This document shows positions 45,386 through 55,808 of a stretch of 64,000 bases of DNA, one piece after another; position 1 is the first letter of the stretch; the number at the start of each line of letters is the position of its first letter. The notes beneath the pieces are model-generated. The model had not been told where the DNA came from, did not search any database, and saw nothing but the letters and a program-made list of their open reading frames with translations. This stretch comes from Shewanella mesophila (GTDB lineage: Bacteria; Pseudomonadota; Gammaproteobacteria; Enterobacterales; Shewanellaceae), in NCBI RefSeq assembly GCF_019457515.1, contig NZ_CP080421.1, forward strand, positions 3,968,001 through 4,032,000, written 5' to 3'. The position numbers and the translations under genes were made by a program.

Positions 45386-45504
45386 CCTCTGTAACGATGC
45401 AAGTTGCCCTAAGTATGGGTATAAAGTGCCATTTTGTGTCAATGACAGCAAACTATCCCATCGCAAGCGCTTATCATCATTCTATTAAAACCTGACGCAA
45501 AAGA

Positions 45505-45544
45505 AAAAAGCCTCTGACGCTTTATCGCTCCAGAGGCTTTTTAT
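45505..45544 (-). terminator. Terminator of the M16 peptidase operon
   Basis: AAAAAGCCTCTG and CAGAGGCTTTTT form a 12-bp stem with a 14-base loop just past the end of the minus-strand peptidase pair. Confidence 0.9.
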
Positions 45545-45560
45545 CAATGAGCTTTAGTCA

Positions 45561-47009
45561 TTATTGACCAAAACCTATGGCATCAATTTCAACTTGGGTC
45601 ACTTCGCCATACTGAGCGGCCACACCGGCAATCTTTGCCGCGTTACCAATCAACACATATTGCAGCTTGTCTTGAGGAAAGTGTGTGCTAATGAGTCGCT
45701 GGGTATCGGCCAATGTCAATCCATCGACATTCTTTTGGAAGTCATTGATGAAGGCATCGTCGAAGCCGTATAAGTACATATCCGACAATAGCTCCGCCAT
45801 TTGACCACTGGTCTCAAACTTTGGCGGGAACTGTCCTTTTACATAGGCTTTTGCCGAATCTAAGGTTGCCTGATCTATCCCTTTCTCCCACAGCCTAGCG
45901 TAGGTTTTCAGGGCTAAATCAATAGCCTCCTTAGTGGTTTCACTCTTAGTGAAGGTACTAATTCTAAAAACGCCACCCTTTGAATAAGGCGTAAAACCAG
46001 AACGGGCACCATAGGTTAAACCAGCATTGACTCTTAATTCATCGTTTAACCATGAGGTAAATCGTCCACCCAAAATGGTATTAACCACCTGTAGGCCCAC
46101 ATAATCAGGGTTGTCGCGAGCGACGCCTTTACCACCGATCAAAAAGGTAGTTTCAATAGCATCACCTTTATTGACCAAAAGTACTCGACTCTTATCTAGG
46201 GTCGGTTGCTGCTTTGCAAGCATAGGAGCTTGCACTGCCTCGCCGTTGCTCCAAGTGCCAAACAAACTAGCGAGTTTGGTTTTCATTACAGCAGGGTCAA
46301 AGTCGCCAACGATAGCAATCGAACTGTTACTCGGTTGATAGTAGCTTTTGTGAAACGCACGCAGCTGCGACACATTTAACTCTTCTAAAGAGGTACGAGT
46401 ACCCGAACTAGGATTACCATAAGGATGCAGACCAAAAACTAACTTGTCGAAGTAGCGACCGATCACATTGCGCGGACTCTCTTTCGCTTGGGCAAGGCCA
46501 GCCATCTCACGTTGACGCAACTTATCAAACTCATTGGCATCAAAATCGGGAGAAACCAGCAAGTCACGCACCAGAGGCAGCATCTTATCGATATCTTTTG
46601 CCATAAAATCAGCACCGATATAGCTACCCTCTTTACCCGCTTGAGCGCCAATAGAGGCACCAAGGAAATCGACCATCTGCTCGATATCTGACTTAGACTG
46701 ACCATTTGCACCTAACAGCAAAGACTGTGCCGTCATCCCAGCAACACCCGAAGTAGTGTCGTTAACCGCACCAACTCTTACCACGGCATTAACAGTGATC
46801 AGCGGCACCTCTTTTTGCGGCATGAGATAGACACTTAAGCCATTATCGAGTTGATAATGTTCATAGGCTGGCATTTTAAAGCTACCAGTATCGACAGATA
46901 CCGATTGTTGGGTTGCTGCACAACCGGCAAGTCCCACCGCACTGGCAACGACAAATACCGATGCGAGTCGTGATAATTTTTGCGGGATATGATTTATAAA
47001 GTGTTTCAT
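45561..47009 (-). CDS. M16-family peptidase homologue, non-catalytic subunit, lipoprotein
   Basis: 482 residues. A lipoprotein signal (VGLAGC) anchors it to a membrane. It has the M16 fold but, where the zinc motif HxxEH should be (after GVAGMTAQSLLLGANGQS), no His is present, so it is the inactive partner. Its ATG overlaps the stop of the active peptidase gene (ATGA). Such pairs form a closed clam-shell dimer that degrades peptides in the periplasm. Confidence 0.9.
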   Translation of the reverse strand: MKHFINHIPQKLSRLASVFVVASAVGLAGCAATQQSVSVDTGSFKMPAYEHYQLDNGLSVYLMPQKEVPLITVNAVVRVGAVNDTTSGVAGMTAQSLLLGANGQSKSDIEQMVDFLGASIGAQAGKEGSYIGADFMAKDIDKMLPLVRDLLVSPDFDANEFDKLRQREMAGLAQAKESPRNVIGRYFDKLVFGLHPYGNPSSGTRTSLEELNVSQLRAFHKSYYQPSNSSIAIVGDFDPAVMKTKLASLFGTWSNGEAVQAPMLAKQQPTLDKSRVLLVNKGDAIETTFLIGGKGVARDNPDYVGLQVVNTILGGRFTSWLNDELRVNAGLTYGARSGFTPYSKGGVFRISTFTKSETTKEAIDLALKTYARLWEKGIDQATLDSAKAYVKGQFPPKFETSGQMAELLSDMYLYGFDDAFINDFQKNVDGLTLADTQRLISTHFPQDKLQYVLIGNAAKIAGVAAQYGEVTQVEIDAIGFGQ

Positions 47010-48337
47010 TCGTCACTCTCCTCTGTAGCCGCCAGTACAGCAACGGTGCGATTGGCGCGACGCAGATAGGTTTGTGCAACACGCTGAACATCGGCAGGTG
47101 TTACCTTGTTATAAGCCTCTGGAGCATTAAACAGTTTGTCGTAACTGCCAAAATAGAGCTCATAAGTACCTACGGTATTAGCTTTGCCATTAATGGTTTC
47201 CATTGCTCGATAGAAATCCATCAACTTAATGTTTTTGACCTTTTCCAGCTCTTGCTGACTGACGCCCTCACGAGCAATGCGGTTGACCTCTGCGATCATC
47301 CCTTTTTCCAGCTCTAGTGCTGTAATACCTGGGTTAGCAACCCCCATGACATAAAATAGATTGGGGTCAAAACTCATCGGCATATAGGTTTCGACCTCAA
47401 TGGCGACCTGTTTTTCAACTAGGCCCTGATAGAGGCGAGAACTGTTACCTGTGGTTAAAATTGATGAGAGCAGATCTAAGGCGTAGTAGTCATCACTGGT
47501 CGTGGCCGGCACATGATACGCAAGCATGACATTGGGCGTACTCACTGAGGCTTTTTGCACATACACGCGGCGCTCACCTTTTTGCAAAGGTTCTACCGTT
47601 TTGACTTCACGCGGTGGCGCCTGAGCTGGAATAGGCGCAAAATATTTATTGGCTAACGCTTTAACTTCATTGAGTTTCACATCACCAGCGATCACAACAA
47701 CCGCGTTATTGGGCGCGTAATAGGTTTTGTGATACTGCACTAAGTCATCGAGTGTCCACGCGGCAATATCCGACTCGTGACCAATCACAGACCAACTGTA
47801 AGGGTGAGCTCTGAAGGCGGCGCCTTTTATCTCCTCTTGCAGGGTTCGCCAGTTAGAGTTTTCTAAGCCCGTGGTGCGCTCTGATGCCACCACGCCACGC
47901 TCGCTCTCGACCATTTTCTCGTTGATATCGAGATTGGCGATACGGTCAGCCTCAAGATCGAACATGGTTTCCAAGGCATTCGCAGGAAACCAGTCGGTAT
48001 AAACTGTGATGTTCTCTGTGGTATAGGCGTTGTTCGCTCCACCCGCGGCTTCCATAGTGCGGTCGAACATCTTAGGACCATACTTTTTAGCACCGTTGAA
48101 CATCATGTGTTCAAAAAAGTGAGAAATCCCAGTAATACCAGGGACTTCGTTACGCGAACCCACCTTCCAAAATAGGTACATGTTGGCATTGGGTATTGAT
48201 GAATCCTCCAACACCATAATCTTCATGCCATTATCTAGCGTGAAGCTTTTAATATCTTCCGCTTGTGTTGCTTGTGTCGCCACTGAAGTGAATAACACTC
48301 CAATCGACATACACAATGCGATTATCTTTCGCATCAT
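47006..48337 (-). CDS. M16-family zinc peptidase, catalytic subunit
   Basis: 443 residues with a signal peptide and the inverted zinc motif H73-F-F-E-H77 in GISHFFEHMMFNG, with the third ligand glutamate about 75 residues later. Two M16 domains are present as in PqqL and insulinase halves. It pairs with the overlapping lipoprotein gene downstream. Substrates are likely periplasmic peptides. Two adjacent ATG codons make the start uncertain by one residue. Confidence 0.93.
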   Translation of the reverse strand: MMRKIIALCMSIGVLFTSVATQATQAEDIKSFTLDNGMKIMVLEDSSIPNANMYLFWKVGSRNEVPGITGISHFFEHMMFNGAKKYGPKMFDRTMEAAGGANNAYTTENITVYTDWFPANALETMFDLEADRIANLDINEKMVESERGVVASERTTGLENSNWRTLQEEIKGAAFRAHPYSWSVIGHESDIAAWTLDDLVQYHKTYYAPNNAVVVIAGDVKLNEVKALANKYFAPIPAQAPPREVKTVEPLQKGERRVYVQKASVSTPNVMLAYHVPATTSDDYYALDLLSSILTTGNSSRLYQGLVEKQVAIEVETYMPMSFDPNLFYVMGVANPGITALELEKGMIAEVNRIAREGVSQQELEKVKNIKLMDFYRAMETINGKANTVGTYELYFGSYDKLFNAPEAYNKVTPADVQRVAQTYLRRANRTVAVLAATEESDE

Positions 48338-48570
48338 CTGTCGTTCCCTCTTAGTGAGCAGATAAAAATAAAGGAGTTTGGAGACTAAGTCACAAACTAG
48401 CCCCTAAACAAACGTCACTATAAGAGGCTAAATTGCAAATGAGATCAAGTGTATTATGCTGATATACGGGCTACTTAATTGTAACGTATTGCTATAGATA
48501 TCATATTGGATGACAAACCACTTCTGACTTTATTGCACAACAGGGAGCTAAATCTTGCTAAACAATAGCC

Positions 48571-49206
48571 CTAAGCTTGTGTAAAAAACACCACGTCGTT
48601 ATCTATCACTTCGAGTTGCCACTGAAAATGACTCGCAATCCATTCAAATGTGGTAACGCTATAGAAACGAATATGGGTAAGATCGCTCTTGTAATGCCAA
48701 TGAGCAAACGCTTCTTCGCCTAATACCCGCTTAGTCATAATCGCAAGTACACCATTTGCTTTCAGCATAGCGTTTAGCTGCGTGAGTAGCGCGGAAGCCT
48801 CTGCAACATGCTCTATTACCTCTGTCATGGTGATAAAGTCATATTGACGAGTGAGTAGGTCGGGGCGGTTGAAATAATACAGATCATAGTTATCCATCAT
48901 TATCCCTGACTCTTGGGCCATAACGCTAATGGTTGGCCCGGGACCACAGCCAAAATCCAGCCCTTGCATGCTGGGAGATAAGCGCTCGCGCAGCGGATTC
49001 CAAGTACGACCAAGGAAACGTCGATAGCCTAAATCTTCACTATTGTTTTCATGATGATCGTAGAAGGCTTTTTCATCAACCGAACTTAACAGATAAGCCT
49101 GAGGTACAGACACTAACTGACACACATCACAACGCAAATATTCCCTATGTTTATCGCGATGAAAAAATGATAACGCAGGGCTGTTACATAAAGGACAAGA
49201 ATTCAC
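48571..49206 (-). CDS. Class I SAM-dependent methyltransferase with N-terminal zinc ribbon
   Basis: 211 residues from a GTG at 49206, with AGGAAG upstream. Four cysteines (C4, C7, C26, C29) form a likely zinc ribbon; the SAM-binding loop is LDFGCGPGP, followed by FITMTEVIEHV. The architecture is that of small zinc-ribbon methyltransferases of unknown substrate. It stands alone, upstream of the M16 operon on the same strand but 230 bases away. Confidence 0.8.
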   Translation of the reverse strand: MNSCPLCNSPALSFFHRDKHREYLRCDVCQLVSVPQAYLLSSVDEKAFYDHHENNSEDLGYRRFLGRTWNPLRERLSPSMQGLDFGCGPGPTISVMAQESGIMMDNYDLYYFNRPDLLTRQYDFITMTEVIEHVAEASALLTQLNAMLKANGVLAIMTKRVLGEEAFAHWHYKSDLTHIRFYSVTTFEWIASHFQWQLEVIDNDVVFFTQA

Positions 49207-49263
49207 AGGGCTTCCTAGGGTTTAGTTTAGGCCAGTCACAATAAGGGATTTATCGGTTAATTA

Positions 49264-49617
49264 TTAAGGCTTAGGTATTTTTCGCTCTTGAGCGGCAGCT
49301 TCTTTAGCTTCACGTAAATACTTCTCTTCACGACTCTCACGCTCATTAAACTGCTTTTTCGCTTTCTCTCGCTGCGCGTCTTCCCATTCTCGAGGTTGCA
49401 GTCCCTCTACCACCTTCTGCTCGCGAGCCGTGTTTTCCTTGACAGCTTGGCGGGCCTTGTCTAGCTGAGTCTGCTCAGTTTGTTGCGACAACACCTTAGC
49501 ATCATCAGCCTTCTGGGAAAGACTCTTCTCCTCACCCGCAAGCAGATCAGCGCTCGCTAAGGACAGCAAAAACAGAAGCGGTCCCCATTGTTTAACTCGA
49601 TTGTTCTCAACAGCCAT
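49264..49617 (-). CDS. Small secreted coiled-coil protein
   Basis: 117 residues with a signal peptide (about 1-27) and a highly charged K/E/Q/R-rich mature part that should form a long helix. Ribosome site GAGAGAG. No family recognised. Same strand as the zinc-ribbon methyltransferase and 57 bases before it. Confidence 0.65.
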   Translation of the reverse strand: MAVENNRVKQWGPLLFLLSLASADLLAGEEKSLSQKADDAKVLSQQTEQTQLDKARQAVKENTAREQKVVEGLQPREWEDAQREKAKKQFNERESREEKYLREAKEAAAQERKIPKP

Positions 49618-49754
49618 CTCTCTGCTCCTTGGACTATGCCGCCTTTTTACGTCATTAATGATACTAGATTAGCTGACTTACACAGCCTAATTTTTCCTTC
49701 ACTGGACGAGGTTATGGTACTGATTGTTATGAATAGCCCGATTCTCAAATAAAA

Positions 49755-51986
49755 ATGCCCTACATGTTTGAGTCTAAACGGTATTCGAGGTACTTTTACT
49801 ATTATCGCAATGAAACAATGATTAACCAGTTGTTAGCCATAGAGTCATTGATTAAATCCTTTAGCGGAGAGCCATGGATGAGCCAATGGTTTCAGATACT
49901 TAATCAGTTAACGTCTAATATCCCTAGCATCCAGCATCAAATTGATGGGTGGCGACAATCACCTGACGCTCAATACCTTGCAATATTAAAGGGTTACTCG
50001 TTTTTGGCCGCAAACCAAGGCACCCTAGACTACTTTCAAACCCAGCAAGATAGTTTCATCAATGCAACCCCTTATGACTTCTCTCCGCGCATTCAGTCTT
50101 CTGGTAGAAATAGTGTCGAATATTCACAACAAATGATCGACAAGACCAGTAACGGACAAGAGATAAGCTTTAACTGGTTGCACATGAGTCAGCTTGGCGG
50201 CGAACTACCAACTAAAGTCACGATTTATCCGGCAACATTCAAAGAGCAGGCCGTCACTGTAGTGCTATTTGAACCCACTAACCGCCGTAGTAACGTCAGA
50301 CGCAATATGTCTAACGGTTTTGAATTGTTACCTCCTCAGCTAGTGTCTAGCATCTTAGAAGATAGCGCTGAAGCGGTTTATATCACCGATGGCTCACATA
50401 AAATTATCGCCGTAAATAAGGCTATGTGCCGAATCTGTGGTTATAGCACCGACCAACTCATCAACAGAAAAGCTGAAGAAATTGGCCTATACCAAGATGC
50501 CGAACAACAAAGTAATGAGTACCTTAAGAGCCTAGAGGAGCGAGGTAGTTGGCAGGGAGAAATCACTAAATCACGCTCAGATGGTAGCCAATTCCCCGCA
50601 TGGAAAAGCTGTAGAAAGCTGCAGATAGAGGGAGAAGTCTTCTACGTTACCCTATTTAGCGATATCAGTGCTCAGAAGCAACTCGAATTGCGTCTGACTG
50701 AACAAGCGATGGTCGACACCCTAACAGGCCTCCCTAATAGACATCAGCTGAAACAACTACTCAATCAAGTATTAATTAATAATCAAGCCACTCCCGATAA
50801 GTTAGGTGCCGTGATGTTTATGGATCTTAATGGATTCAAAAACATCAATGATTGTTTTGGCCATGCCACTGGCGACAAGGTGCTGCAATTGGTTTCGGCT
50901 CGACTCGAAGCGAGCTGCATCGAAAAAGCCGATATTGCCAGGCTAGGTGGTGATGAGTTCACCCTGATACTGCAAGACTGTCATAGTCGCGCTGAGGTGG
51001 AAGAATTTTCAAAAAGTTTACTGGCTATCTTCGATGTGCCCTTTGAGATCGATGGCCAGAAATTTTACCTCGGCACTAGCGTTGGTATCGCGCTATTCCC
51101 CGAACATGGACGCCAAGCCTCACAGCTACTGAGCTTGGCTGACACCGCCATGTATTGCGCAAAAAAAAGCCCTAACCATGTTCTGTTTTACGACACGAAT
51201 ATGCATATCGAAGCCGAGCAAAAACTAAGAATGCTCAACGATTTACGCCATGCACATAGCCTTAAGCAATTCAAATTAGCCTATCAGGTGATAGTCGACC
51301 TTGAGTACAGCAATGTGATCGGAGCCGAAGCCCTGCTTAGATGGCAAAAAAGTGACGGCACGGTAGTTGAAGCCAGTGATTTTATCCCACTATTGGAAGA
51401 GACTGGATTATTGATCACCGTGGGGCAATGGGTACTCAATCAAGCTTGTAGCCAAATTGCGTTATGGCGAAAACAGCACGACTGCCAAATACAAGCCTGT
51501 ATCAATGTCTCGCCAATTCAATTGGAGCATCCCGATTTTCTTAAGCAGGTAAAACATGCCCTCGACCTCAGCAAACTTCCAGCGAGCGGCTTAGTACTTG
51601 AGATCACCGAATCGGCACTATTAAGGCAACCCGAGCGGGTAAAGCAGACCTTAAACCAGCTCAAATCGCTCGGCGTTAGAATCGCTATTGATGATTTTGG
51701 CGCAGGCCTATCATCTTTAAGTAAGTTAGGTACTTTGCCTATCGATACCTTAAAGATTGACGCGAGTTTCGCCAAGCGTTTAAGTGAACCCCAAGGGAAA
51801 GAACTCTGCCAGGCAATGATCCAGCTCGCTCAAGCACTCGATATCCAATTTGTGGTTGAGGGGATCGAAACCCTTACGCAAAAACAGATATTATCAAGCA
51901 TGGGAAAAGGCTTTGGGCAAGGATATTTCTTTGGTCACCCCGAATCGGCGGAGCGTTTTAACTCGACTAATTTTAGAGAGCATTGA
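49755..51986 (+). CDS. PAS-GGDEF-EAL cyclic-di-GMP enzyme
   Basis: 743 residues. A non-conserved N-terminal part (1-195) precedes a PAS domain (about 200-310), a GGDEF domain with intact RLGGDEF (about 310-475) and an EAL domain with intact EALLRW plus IDDFGAGLSSLS (about 490-735). Both synthase and phosphodiesterase motifs look functional. No membrane segment. Starts at 49755 and 49818 are both possible and neither has a strong ribosome site. Confidence 0.93.
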   Translation: MPYMFESKRYSRYFYYYRNETMINQLLAIESLIKSFSGEPWMSQWFQILNQLTSNIPSIQHQIDGWRQSPDAQYLAILKGYSFLAANQGTLDYFQTQQDSFINATPYDFSPRIQSSGRNSVEYSQQMIDKTSNGQEISFNWLHMSQLGGELPTKVTIYPATFKEQAVTVVLFEPTNRRSNVRRNMSNGFELLPPQLVSSILEDSAEAVYITDGSHKIIAVNKAMCRICGYSTDQLINRKAEEIGLYQDAEQQSNEYLKSLEERGSWQGEITKSRSDGSQFPAWKSCRKLQIEGEVFYVTLFSDISAQKQLELRLTEQAMVDTLTGLPNRHQLKQLLNQVLINNQATPDKLGAVMFMDLNGFKNINDCFGHATGDKVLQLVSARLEASCIEKADIARLGGDEFTLILQDCHSRAEVEEFSKSLLAIFDVPFEIDGQKFYLGTSVGIALFPEHGRQASQLLSLADTAMYCAKKSPNHVLFYDTNMHIEAEQKLRMLNDLRHAHSLKQFKLAYQVIVDLEYSNVIGAEALLRWQKSDGTVVEASDFIPLLEETGLLITVGQWVLNQACSQIALWRKQHDCQIQACINVSPIQLEHPDFLKQVKHALDLSKLPASGLVLEITESALLRQPERVKQTLNQLKSLGVRIAIDDFGAGLSSLSKLGTLPIDTLKIDASFAKRLSEPQGKELCQAMIQLAQALDIQFVVEGIETLTQKQILSSMGKGFGQGYFFGHPESAERFNSTNFREH

Positions 51987-52185
51987 ACCGATAGCCGTGC
52001 CAGTTTGCATTTGTGCGGTGCGGCACTGCCTCCCTGCATGGACAGTGCACTGGCACAACTATCTGACCACTTGCTTACAAGTGACTAAGGCCATTAGACC
52101 CGATTTTGAAACGAATTAAAGTGATCCGCGCCGAAAGATGATTAAGCAAACCCTGATGTTCATCACAAGTTTTGTAAAAACTATT

Positions 52186-52782
52186 TTATCTTAAATATCT
52201 TTGCCTTACAGATAACGGCATCGCATTTAAACGCTGCTCAACTAACGCATTTAAGGCGTCAGTCAGCGGTGACACGTCACAACTAGGCTCAATCGCTTTA
52301 ATCCCCATAGCGGCCGCTTCAAGGGTCGATAAGCTATCGGCTCGCTTCGCCTTTCGAATGATGTAATTAGAGGGCGAGTTCAGATCTAGATGCACAGCAG
52401 AATATTGATTCAACCAAGGGTTAAGGGCTAATAATTTAAACACCTTACGCCAAGTACCATCGATCAATAATAAGATCACATCTTTAGGTAGGGATAGTTC
52501 GCTGACACTCTGACTGTCTGCCGATGGATATAAAACAAAAATAGGCTTAATTTGGCTATCGAGATAACTCTTAAGCACCATAAAATCTTCAGCAGTCTCG
52601 CCAACCACCACTTGCAGATCCGGTATTACCGCCTTCATCAACTTTACGCTGTTTTTGGCATGTTTCACCTCGCCAGGATCTTGCAACACAACAAGTTCGA
52701 CGCTGGTCGCAAGGGGTCGAATACTGGCACACAAGCACGCATTCGTGGGATATTGGCAATCAGGACAATTTGGACGTTTCAA
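52186..52782 (-). CDS. DTW-domain tRNA-uridine aminocarboxypropyltransferase
   Basis: 198 residues from a TTG at 52782; no in-frame ATG precedes. An N-terminal cysteine cluster (CPDCQYPTNACLC) and the LIDGTW motif of the DTW family are seen. TapT/TuaA enzymes attach the acp3 group to tRNA uridine from SAM. Which position is modified cannot be decided here. Confidence 0.82.
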   Translation of the reverse strand: MKRPNCPDCQYPTNACLCASIRPLATSVELVVLQDPGEVKHAKNSVKLMKAVIPDLQVVVGETAEDFMVLKSYLDSQIKPIFVLYPSADSQSVSELSLPKDVILLLIDGTWRKVFKLLALNPWLNQYSAVHLDLNSPSNYIIRKAKRADSLSTLEAAAMGIKAIEPSCDVSPLTDALNALVEQRLNAMPLSVRQRYLR

Positions 52783-52819
52783 AACATTCTCGCATAAAGT
52801 GCATAGATTTATAGTTTAC

Positions 52820-52855
52820 AAAAAAAGCCTGCATTAAGGTCAAATAATGCAGGCT
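52820..52855 (-). terminator. Terminator of the Bcr/CflA gene
   Basis: AGCCTGCATTA and TAATGCAGGCT make an 11-bp perfect stem, followed on the minus strand by seven T residues. Confidence 0.9.
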
Positions 52856-52907
52856 AAAGGGTGTTGCGTTTTGGATAATGAAGCGGCTTAACCCGAGTTC
52901 AGGTTAC

Positions 52908-54110
52908 TTAATGCGCATGTCGCTCCTGATGCCAATGATCTAGTCGACTCATCGCCATCATCGCCAGTAATAAGATTGCTAATCCGCCCATAACGACCAC
53001 AACCGCATAAGGCGCAGTTAAATCCGTTTGCTGAACTAGCCCCGCGAGTATAGATGCGCCACTCATCTGAATAAAACCTAACATGGCCGTGGCGGTACCT
53101 GCGCGCTCACCAAAACCAGCTAGCGCCATGCTAGTTGCGGGGCCGAGCAACAAAGCAAAACCAATACATAACAACATCATAGGTAACATAAAGGCGAAAG
53201 CCGCTGCCAAGCCAACCTGCGGGCCAAACCATTGAGCAGCGACCTGCAATAAGGCCGATGCCACTAAGGTATTTAACGCAACAACTACCGTACGACGATT
53301 GCCAACGCGCTGAATAACCATAGGCGCGGCGAAGCAAGCGACAATATTGACCACAGCATTCAGACCAAACAAGCCGCTGAAGGTCAACTCAGATACACCA
53401 ATTCGCTCAATTAACCATACTGGAGCGTAGGATACATAACAGAGTATTGATGCCATTCCGGCCATACAGGCAAACGCATAGAACAAAAAGTGAGGGTCAA
53501 TTAACACAGGCTTATAGCGCGACCAACGATACAATGGCCCAGTTGTAACTGTGTTTGCGGGGCGCGTCTCTGGAAGTCGGTAACCTACGACTATCATGAT
53601 CAAAATGGCATACAGTGTCATAAACACAAAAGTCGAGCGCCAACCAAACTGCAACGCCAATAGCCCACCGAGCGTCGGTGCTAACGCTGGGATCACACAG
53701 ATCACACCGTTTAAATAGCTGTAGTAACGGGCACCTTCTTTGGGGGTAAAACAGTCTCGTACCGCACTAAATACCACAATTGATGTGGAACAGGCCGCTA
53801 ATCCCTGTAGCACTCGGGCGATCTGTAGCCAATGAAACTCCATCGCGACGGCAGCGAGTAAGCTGCTGGCGATATAGAGTAATATTCCAGCCATTGCGAT
53901 AGGTCTGCGCCCATATCTATCGGCCAGCGGACCAATTAAAACCTGCCCCACACCCATGGCGAATAGGAACAAAACTAATGTCGATTGGACATCGCTGGCA
54001 GATACGGCAAATTCTGCTGCCATTGTGGGCATTGAAGGCAGATAAATATCGATGGCGAGTGGGCTAAGCACGACCATTAACATTAAAATGGGTAACAAAT
54101 TACGGCGCAT
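52908..54110 (-). CDS. Bcr/CflA-family multidrug exporter (MFS)
   Basis: 400 residues with about twelve membrane helices. Motif A GPLADRYGRRPI after TM2, the LQGLAACSTSIV block in TM4 and ALAPTLGGLL in TM5 mark the DHA1 Bcr/CflA group. It exports drugs such as bicyclomycin or chloramphenicol using the proton gradient. It is divergent from the LysR gene at 54227, which probably controls it. Confidence 0.9.
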   Translation of the reverse strand: MRRNLLPILMLMVVLSPLAIDIYLPSMPTMAAEFAVSASDVQSTLVLFLFAMGVGQVLIGPLADRYGRRPIAMAGILLYIASSLLAAVAMEFHWLQIARVLQGLAACSTSIVVFSAVRDCFTPKEGARYYSYLNGVICVIPALAPTLGGLLALQFGWRSTFVFMTLYAILIMIVVGYRLPETRPANTVTTGPLYRWSRYKPVLIDPHFLFYAFACMAGMASILCYVSYAPVWLIERIGVSELTFSGLFGLNAVVNIVACFAAPMVIQRVGNRRTVVVALNTLVASALLQVAAQWFGPQVGLAAAFAFMLPMMLLCIGFALLLGPATSMALAGFGERAGTATAMLGFIQMSGASILAGLVQQTDLTAPYAVVVVMGGLAILLLAMMAMSRLDHWHQERHAH

Positions 54111-54226
54111 GGGGTCTCTTTATCTAATCAAAGTAGGGTGAAGCAATTAGGGTCTATTTTAGATGAATGATGTTATGAACAGAAATGGTATAATTTCAAA
54201 AGCTAATTTCCTTTAAGGAATATCAT

Positions 54227-55207
54227 ATGAATCTGGATAACCTCGCTCGTATCGATTTAAATCTGTTGGTCATTTTACAAGTCTTACTCGAAGAGCGTAG
54301 CGTCACTCGTGCGGCGAATCGCTTGCACTTAAGCCAATCGGCTCTAAGCAAAAGCCTCAACCGATTGCGCGACACCTTAGGTGATCCGCTGTTTATTCGC
54401 ACCGCTCATGGACTAAAGCCCACGGCTCACGCAGTAATATTGGGGCAACAGTTACCGAACATGCTGCAAGGACTTTATCAACTTACTCAACCTCCTCGAT
54501 TTGTTCCAGCAAGCAGTACTCGGCAGTTTTCCATCTCTATGGTCGAAAGTGCCTACGAGACACTCATCCCTTACTTTATCGGCCCACTGCTAAACAACGC
54601 CCCCAATCTAAGGCTCGATTCCTATCTTTGGACGGAAGAATCATTAGCTGGACTACAAAAAGGTCAAATTGACTTTGGTATAGCAGGGCGAGACATGACG
54701 CCGCAAGCGGATATCGTTACCGACCGATTACCGGAAGGGATTGCCCATCAGACCCTATTCACCGACCACCAAGTGTGCCTAGTTCGGCGAAACCACCCAA
54801 TCTTGACTGTGCTAAAAACTGACAACTGGAACTTGAACATCTATCTAGAGATGTCTCATGTGCAGGTGCGTTGTGAGGGTAATGAATGGTGGGCACTCGA
54901 TTACCACTTGGCCGATCTCGGCCATCGTCGCCATTTAAGTACGACCGTGCCAGACTTTTATGGCGCCGCCAGTATCTGTGCTCATAGCAACCTGATCTTT
55001 ACGCTACCTTCAAGTTTTGCCAGCCACGCCCAGAAACTCTATCCACTCGTCGAATTACCGCTGCCGCTAGAATTTTCGCCATTGGCTTATGTACTGCTGT
55101 GGCATGAACGTAATAACGATGAACCCGGACATAAATGGATAAGAGAGACCATCTGTAAGAGTGTGGCAGATGCCTTTAACCAACAAGATAGATTTGGTTC
55201 AGCCTAG
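54227..55207 (+). CDS. LysR-family transcriptional regulator
   Basis: 326 residues: winged helix (SVTRAANRLHLSQSALSKSLNRLRDTLGDPLFIR) and NodD-like effector domain. AAGGAA precedes the ATG. It is divergent from the Bcr/CflA exporter and likely its regulator. Its helix-turn-helix is very like that of the LysR at 30060. Confidence 0.87.
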   Translation: MNLDNLARIDLNLLVILQVLLEERSVTRAANRLHLSQSALSKSLNRLRDTLGDPLFIRTAHGLKPTAHAVILGQQLPNMLQGLYQLTQPPRFVPASSTRQFSISMVESAYETLIPYFIGPLLNNAPNLRLDSYLWTEESLAGLQKGQIDFGIAGRDMTPQADIVTDRLPEGIAHQTLFTDHQVCLVRRNHPILTVLKTDNWNLNIYLEMSHVQVRCEGNEWWALDYHLADLGHRRHLSTTVPDFYGAASICAHSNLIFTLPSSFASHAQKLYPLVELPLPLEFSPLAYVLLWHERNNDEPGHKWIRETICKSVADAFNQQDRFGSA

Positions 55208-55352
55208 GTTAATCTAGACTCTGTTAAGGTAAAGGGGTTGGTTCGCTTGAAGAGATATCTGGTTACAGTTTTTGCCAAAGATTAACCGAATTTAACGTGA
55301 TATCTCACCTGACAATGTGCAGAATCAAACCTTAGCAAATACAGGAGAAACT

Positions 55353-55703
55353 ATGATCTATCATCAATTTCAGCAGACACCTTTCCAGAATCGATTTTCT
55401 GGTAGCAAGGGCTGGCTCGCATTTGCTATCGGATTAATTGTCATGACATTGGTCTTGCTAGCGCTTCCCTTTGTCATCCTCATTGGGGCGTTGAGCTTTA
55501 TCACCTTGAGCCTGTTTGGGCGTCTGTTTTTAAAACGACAACTGGCTAAATTTCGCCAGCAAAGCCAAGATCAATTCGGGTTTGGGCACCACACGGAACA
55601 GACATCAAGTGAAACCGCAAACGTATTTAACGATAATACCCCTTTCGGTCGTGATCACGCTCCCCGCCAAGGTCGCACATTTGAGCACAACCCTAACGAG
55701 TAA
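55353..55703 (+). CDS. Small membrane protein
   Basis: 116 residues from the ATG at 55353, with AGGAG upstream. One long or two short hydrophobic segments (about 20-60: GWLAFAIGLIVMTLVLLALPFVILIGALSF) precede a basic segment and a polar tail. I recognise no family. It is convergent with the DUF4145-Sel1 gene. Confidence 0.7.
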   Translation: MIYHQFQQTPFQNRFSGSKGWLAFAIGLIVMTLVLLALPFVILIGALSFITLSLFGRLFLKRQLAKFRQQSQDQFGFGHHTEQTSSETANVFNDNTPFGRDHAPRQGRTFEHNPNE

Positions 55704-55750
55704 ACTTGGCTACTCGCTCAAAATAGTTGGCGTGATTGATCAAGCTGAAT

Positions 55751-55792
55751 AAATGGGTTGCAGTGTCACCACCTCAACTGTAACCCATTTTA
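55751..55792. terminator. Bidirectional terminator
   Basis: AAATGGGTT-G-CAGT and ACTG-T-AACCCATTT form a long stem with one internal mismatch between convergent genes. Confidence 0.75.
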
Positions 55793-55808
55793 AATAACCG
55801 CTAACAAC

